Source: Micromonospora rifamycinica (lineage in GTDB: Bacteria; Actinomycetota; Actinomycetes; Mycobacteriales; Micromonosporaceae). Taken from it: 64,000 nucleotides of DNA. Where the stretch lies: NCBI RefSeq assembly GCF_900090265.1, contig NZ_LT607752.1:2480001-2544000 (forward strand), in the 5' to 3' direction. The translations under genes and the position numbers were made by a program. Shown here one piece after another: positions 60,206 through 64,000 of this stretch. Under the pieces are notes generated by a model. The model did not search any database and was not told the DNA's origin. It saw only the letters and a list, made by a program, of their open reading frames with translations. Position 1 is the first letter of the stretch, and every line of letters starts with the position of its first letter.

Positions 60206-61483
60206 TCAGTCGGGGAGCCGCCACACCCCGAGGGTGTCCCGTTGCCGCCAGCAGACCAGCACACCCTGGCGATGCCCACAGGTGTCCCACCGGCCGGGCA
60301 GCACGTCCCGCACCCGCAGAGTGCCGTCGGCGGGGTCCAGCTCGGCCAGCAACTGCCGGCCCCCGGCGGCCGGGCGGATGGCGAACAGCGGGGCGGTGCC
60401 CGGCCACCGGTACACCAGCTCCCACGGACCCAGCTCGGCCACCGGTCGGCCGGTCGCCGCGTCGAGCAGGGCCAGTCGTGGTCCGCCGCCGTCGGCGTTG
60501 CCACCGACCAGCCGGTCGCCCACCGACCCGACCGGCGTCCACCGGTCGGCCGACCACCGCAGCCCGCCGGTCGCCGGGTCGAGCACCCGGGTGCCGGCCG
60601 ACGCGTCGAGGCAGACGGCGTCACCGCAGGCGTAGGCGTACCCGCTGCCCGGTCCCGGGACGGCGGTGTCCCAGCGCCGCCGGCCGGTCCCCAGGTCGTA
60701 CGCGACCACCCGGCCCGGTTCCCCGTCGACCAGCAGCAGGTCCCCCACCGGCTGCGCCAGGTGGTGGTGGTCGCCCCGGGCGGGCGGCACCGGGAAGTCG
60801 AGACGGCGCACACCGGTGCCGACGTCGTACGCCTCGGCCCGGCCGGCGCTGGTGACCAGCACGAGTTCCTCGACGCCGCGTACCCCGGTGCGGTGGCCGA
60901 CGGTGGCCGCCCCGGTGCTGACCGTCCACCGGACCGCGCCGGTCGCCGGGTCGACGCCCCGCACCACCGCCCGGTCGACGTGGACGTCCTCCAGCAGCAG
61001 CCCGCCGTCGCGGGTGGGCACCGCCCGGCCGGGCTGCCGCCAACGGGCCCGCCCGTCGGCGTGGTCGAGCACCATCGAGACCGGTTCGCCACCCGGGTCG
61101 GTGGTGATCGCCACGTCGTCGCCCACCTGCTCCAGCACCAGCAGTTGGTGCCGGGGCGACAGCGCCACCTGCCAGCGGATCCGCCCGTCGGCCAGGTCGA
61201 CGGCGATGAGCTGCCGGCTGCCGGCCGGCGCGAGGGCCGACGGGTCGGCGAGCACCAGCAGGTCACCGACGACCAGGTGGCTGGGCTCCGGCACCTCCGG
61301 CACCGGCACCGCGATCAACCGGGTCGGCCCGGGTGCCGCGGCGGCCACGGTGAGCAGCAGGAACAGGCCGACCAGGACGAGGGGCACCGGACCGCCGACC
61401 GACCGCCGGACCCGGGGGCGGCGCGGCGGGCGGGGCGCCGGCTCGTCGGGGTGACCCACCTCACCCAGGTCGATCACCGTCAC
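60206..61483 (-). CDS. Membrane-anchored PQQ-like beta-propeller protein, paralogue 1
   Basis: A 425-residue protein. A cytoplasmic N-terminus (MTVIDLGEVGHPDEP) is followed by one TM helix (VPLVLVGLFLLLTVAAAAPG) and an extracytoplasmic PQQ-like WD-type propeller (repeats such as LVVGDLLVLADPS, RVLDPATGGLRWSADRW, LLDAATGRPVAEL). Catalysis is not expected. It may be a scaffold or BamB-like factor. The start overlaps the stop of the next paralogue by four bases. Confidence 0.82.
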   Translation of the reverse strand: MTVIDLGEVGHPDEPAPRPPRRPRVRRSVGGPVPLVLVGLFLLLTVAAAAPGPTRLIAVPVPEVPEPSHLVVGDLLVLADPSALAPAGSRQLIAVDLADGRIRWQVALSPRHQLLVLEQVGDDVAITTDPGGEPVSMVLDHADGRARWRQPGRAVPTRDGGLLLEDVHVDRAVVRGVDPATGAVRWTVSTGAATVGHRTGVRGVEELVLVTSAGRAEAYDVGTGVRRLDFPVPPARGDHHHLAQPVGDLLLVDGEPGRVVAYDLGTGRRRWDTAVPGPGSGYAYACGDAVCLDASAGTRVLDPATGGLRWSADRWTPVGSVGDRLVGGNADGGGPRLALLDAATGRPVAELGPWELVYRWPGTAPLFAIRPAAGGRQLLAELDPADGTLRVRDVLPGRWDTCGHRQGVLVCWRQRDTLGVWRLPD

Positions 61484-62766
61484 CGGGGCAGCCGCCAGAC
61501 CCCGAACGCGCCGTCCACCAGCCGGCAGAGCAGCAGCCCCGCGTCGGTCCGGCAGTCGCCGGAGACGGTCGGCAGCACGTCGAGCACCCGGACCGTGGCG
61601 GCGGCCACGTCCACGTCGGCGACCGTCATCCGGCCCGCCCCCGCCGGCCGCCAGCCGAGCATCCGCCCGTCCGGCGTGGTCGGCTGGACCAGCTGCCAGG
61701 TGCCCAGGTCGGCGACCTGCCGCCCGGAGGCGACGTCGAGCACCACCAGCGGATGCCAGCCGCCCCGGCCCAGGCTGCTCACCACCGCCCGGCCGCCGCG
61801 TTGATCACTGGCGAACTCCCACCGCGCGTCCTGCCAGACCGTCCGCCCGGTCGCCGGATCCAGCGCCCGGATCCCGCCGGCCTGGCCGGAGGCGCAGAGC
61901 AGCGGCCCGCACGGGCCGAAGGAGGCCGGCGTCGTCGACGGCACCTGCCACCGCCGGTCCAGCCCGTCGAGGCCGTACGCGGTGAGCCGGCCGGAACTCC
62001 GCTGGACGGTGAGCAGCAGGTCGCCGACGACGTCGAAGCCGGTGTCCGACGGGGTACCGCCGTAGTCGAGCTGTGCACCGTGGAGCTTTACCCCGCGCCG
62101 GGCGTCCCAGACCTCGACCGTGTCGGGAGGTCGCACCGTCACGATCCGGTCCACCCCGTCGGCCGCGCTCCGGTAGAGCACGGCCGCCGACGGCAGCGAC
62201 ACCGACCAGCGGTCCCGGCCGGTCGCCGCGTCGACGGAGTGCACCGTCAGCGGCCCCTGCGGACCGTACTCGGTGAAGAGCAGGCCGGATCCCGCCGTCT
62301 CGCCACCGCCCGCCCGCTGCCACCGCAGCCGGCCGGTCCCCCGGTCGTAGGCGAACGTCCGGTGCCTCCCGTCCGGCCTACCGGTGGCACCGCTGAGCAG
62401 CAGAACGTCACCGTGCCGGCGCAGCGCCCCGGAACCGCTGGTCACCGGCACCGACGTCTGCCACCGCCGCACCGGCCGCGCCCCGGGGGAGGTGGGGATC
62501 GTCCAGGCGCTCAACCGGGCCGGGGCGGTCGGGTCACCGGTCGGGTCGTGCAGGAAGACCTCCCCGTCGTACAGCAGGACCGACGTGCCGAGAGGGGCCG
62601 GCAGCACGAAGGCGGCCCGGTGCACCACCGGCGCGGCGGCGGCCAGCACCAGCAGGGTGGACGCCAGCACTGCGGCGAGTCGCAGCGGCCGACCGACGGC
62701 ACGGGGTGCGGCACCGGACGGCTCCGGCTCGACGTCGCGGAGCTCACCCAGATCGATGACCGTCAC
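61480..62766 (-). CDS. Membrane-anchored PQQ-like beta-propeller protein, paralogue 2
   Basis: A 428-residue protein with the same layout as its neighbour. It opens MTVIDLGELRDVEPEPSG, then TM helix LAAVLASTLLVLAAAAPVVHRA, then propeller repeats (HRTFAYDRGTGRLRWQRAG, VHSVDAATGRDRWSVSLPSAA, RALDPATGRTVWQDARWEF). The shared VIDLGE N-terminal motif is a likely cytoplasmic interaction site. First gene of the two. GTG start. It is divergent from the membrane protein at 62880. Confidence 0.82.
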   Translation of the reverse strand: MTVIDLGELRDVEPEPSGAAPRAVGRPLRLAAVLASTLLVLAAAAPVVHRAAFVLPAPLGTSVLLYDGEVFLHDPTGDPTAPARLSAWTIPTSPGARPVRRWQTSVPVTSGSGALRRHGDVLLLSGATGRPDGRHRTFAYDRGTGRLRWQRAGGGETAGSGLLFTEYGPQGPLTVHSVDAATGRDRWSVSLPSAAVLYRSAADGVDRIVTVRPPDTVEVWDARRGVKLHGAQLDYGGTPSDTGFDVVGDLLLTVQRSSGRLTAYGLDGLDRRWQVPSTTPASFGPCGPLLCASGQAGGIRALDPATGRTVWQDARWEFASDQRGGRAVVSSLGRGGWHPLVVLDVASGRQVADLGTWQLVQPTTPDGRMLGWRPAGAGRMTVADVDVAAATVRVLDVLPTVSGDCRTDAGLLLCRLVDGAFGVWRLPR

Positions 62767-62879
62767 GCGTACCCTCTCCCGACCGCCGCGCCCTGCCGAC
62801 CGTTACCCCTCCGGTGGACGCGGATCGCCGCGCACCGGGTCACCGGAACGGCCCGCCGCCGCCTGTACGATGGCCCGTC

Positions 62880-64000
62880 GTGGCCGTGCCGGTGGTAGAT
62901 CCCTCGTTGAACCCGACGTCCCCGCCCGACGCGGTCGAGCCCGACGCGACCGGCCCGCAGGGGCGGCCACGCCGACGGCCGGGCCGGGCCGACGTGCTCG
63001 CCATCGGAGCCTATGTCCTGATCGGCGTTCTGGTGTGCCTGAACTACTGGGTGGACGTGCAGCACCGGGTGTCGTCCCACCTGCCGACCGACCACAGCTG
63101 GTTCGAGTGGCTGTTCACCCATGGCGCGTACTCGGTGCGGCACCTGGAGAACCCGCTGTTCAGCGCGCGGCAGAACGCCCCGGACGGGGTGAACATGATG
63201 GCGAACACCTCGCTGCTGGGGATGACCATCCCGCTGGCCCCGGTCACGCTGCTGTTCGGCCCGCAGGTGACCTACGCGCTCTACCTGGGCGGGGCGCTCG
63301 CCGCGACGGCGGCCACCTCGTACTGGGTGCTCTCCCGGCACCTGGTGCGGTCGCGGGCCGGCGCGTTCGTCGGCGGCGCGTTCCTCGGTTTCGCCCCGGG
63401 CATCGTGCACCACGCCAACGGGCAGCCCAACTTCGTCTCCAACTTCCTGCTGCCGGTGATCGTGGCCCGGGTGCTGCGGCTGGGCCGACCCGGCCGGTGG
63501 CGCCGCGACGGGGTGGCGCTGGGCCTGCTGGTGGCGTACCAGGTCTTCATCAACGAGGAGATGCTGCTGCTGACCGCGCTGGCCTGCCTGGTGGCGGTGG
63601 CCGCGTACGTGGTGCAGCGGCCCCGGGAGGCTCGCGCGCGGGTCGGCGGTTTCCTGGCCGCGCTGGGACTGGGCGGCGGACTGGCGCTGCTGCTCACCGC
63701 GTACCCGATCTGGTACCAGTTCAACGGTCCGCAGTCCTACCGGGGATTGCAGGGCGGGGTGTTCCACAACTGGGGCGAGGACCTGATGGCGTTCGTCACC
63801 TTCGCCCGGGACACCGTGGCCGGGGACGAGGCGGTGGAGAAGACCATCGGCCTGACCGAGCAGAACACCTGGTTCGGCTGGCCGCTGGTGCTGGTCGCGC
63901 TGGCCGCCCTGGTGCTGCTCTGGCGTCGCTCGCTGGCCGCCCGGGTCGCCGGGGTGCTGGTGCTGGTCTTCACCGTCGCGGCGATCGGTCCGAAGGTGCG
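62880..64000 (+). CDS. Polytopic membrane protein (GT-C-like), partial
   Basis: The first 373 codons of a longer protein, cut by the window end. After a disordered Pro/Asp/Arg-rich head, there are several TM helices (VLAIGAYVLIGVLVCLNYWVDV; VTYALYLGGALAATAATSYWVL; VGGFLAALGLGGGLALLLTAYPIWYQF; LVLVALAALVLLW). A luminal-type loop HLENPLFSARQNAPDGVNMMANTS is typical of GT-C glycosyltransferase-like proteins. Substrate unknown. The GTG start has TACGAT (62866-62871) eight bases upstream, so it may be leaderless. Confidence 0.75.
   Translation, partial: MAVPVVDPSLNPTSPPDAVEPDATGPQGRPRRRPGRADVLAIGAYVLIGVLVCLNYWVDVQHRVSSHLPTDHSWFEWLFTHGAYSVRHLENPLFSARQNAPDGVNMMANTSLLGMTIPLAPVTLLFGPQVTYALYLGGALAATAATSYWVLSRHLVRSRAGAFVGGAFLGFAPGIVHHANGQPNFVSNFLLPVIVARVLRLGRPGRWRRDGVALGLLVAYQVFINEEMLLLTALACLVAVAAYVVQRPREARARVGGFLAALGLGGGLALLLTAYPIWYQFNGPQSYRGLQGGVFHNWGEDLMAFVTFARDTVAGDEAVEKTIGLTEQNTWFGWPLVLVALAALVLLWRRSLAARVAGVLVLVFTVAAIGPKV

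Overview
The window is chromosomal DNA of a very high-GC actinobacterium. The coding style (GTG starts, ATGA overlaps, leaderless -10 boxes) and the gene families (Ceb cellobiose uptake, DUF3000 next to RNase D, actinobacterial HemQ) suggest a Micromonosporaceae member such as Micromonospora. No rRNA, tRNA, CRISPR array, transposase or integrase was seen. About 90% is coding, with one small accessory-looking patch at about 40.0-41.8 kb.

Layout. 0-5.3 kb: a VOC protein, two ACT-domain proteins (one fused to GNAT), and a phosphotransferase/acyl-CoA dehydrogenase pair. 5.3-11.4 kb: a cellobiose locus with a LacI-type CebR repressor, a GH1 beta-glucosidase, and permeases plus binding protein CebG/F/E. 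Two CebR-type operators lie upstream of cebE, and a third box sits at the left edge of the window. 11.4-14.6 kb: a pRiA4b ORF-3-like protein, a 39-residue cysteine-rich protein overlapping a RibD-C reductase, and a secreted M4 protease. 15.1-21.7 kb: a four-gene HerA-SbcD(Mre11)-SbcC(Rad50)-NurA DNA end-processing cluster, with four identical 60-bp repeats between sbcC and nurA. 21.7-25.1 kb: a spermidine-synthase-like protein, an ECF sigma/anti-sigma pair and a lipoprotein. 25.1-31.8 kb: an intergenic region with five hairpins, an AlkA-type glycosylase, small proteins, an ATP-dependent DNA ligase, a secreted alpha/beta hydrolase, a K+ channel and a GNAT.

31.9-39.5 kb: an ABC exporter operon with two ATPases (one carrying an AbrB-like tail) and two giant FtsX-type permeases. 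39.7-41.8 kb: a membrane-anchored L7/L12-like protein, an XRE regulator that appears truncated, an AlpA-like protein and small ORFs. 41.8-46.0 kb: a LigD-type polymerase, MsrB, a CBM48-like protein, a Zn-ribbon protein, a GNAT, and a secreted AA10 LPMO with a CBM2. 46.2-49.4 kb: haem genes hemE-hemY-hemQ. 49.6-55.2 kb: DUF3000, RNase D and a fadA-fadB beta-oxidation operon. 55.3-57.4 kb: two paralogous proline-rich membrane proteins. 57.6-64 kb: a VOC protein, a two-component system, two paralogous PQQ-like beta-propeller proteins, and the start of a polytopic membrane protein that runs off the end.

Functional themes are cellulose and cellobiose use (Ceb operon, beta-glucosidase, LPMO), DNA break processing and repair (HerA/NurA/SbcCD, ATP ligase, LigD polymerase, AlkA), envelope sensing and export, haem synthesis and fatty-acid oxidation. 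The most distinctive locus is the archaeal-type HerA-Mre11-Rad50-NurA cluster with its internal repeat array.
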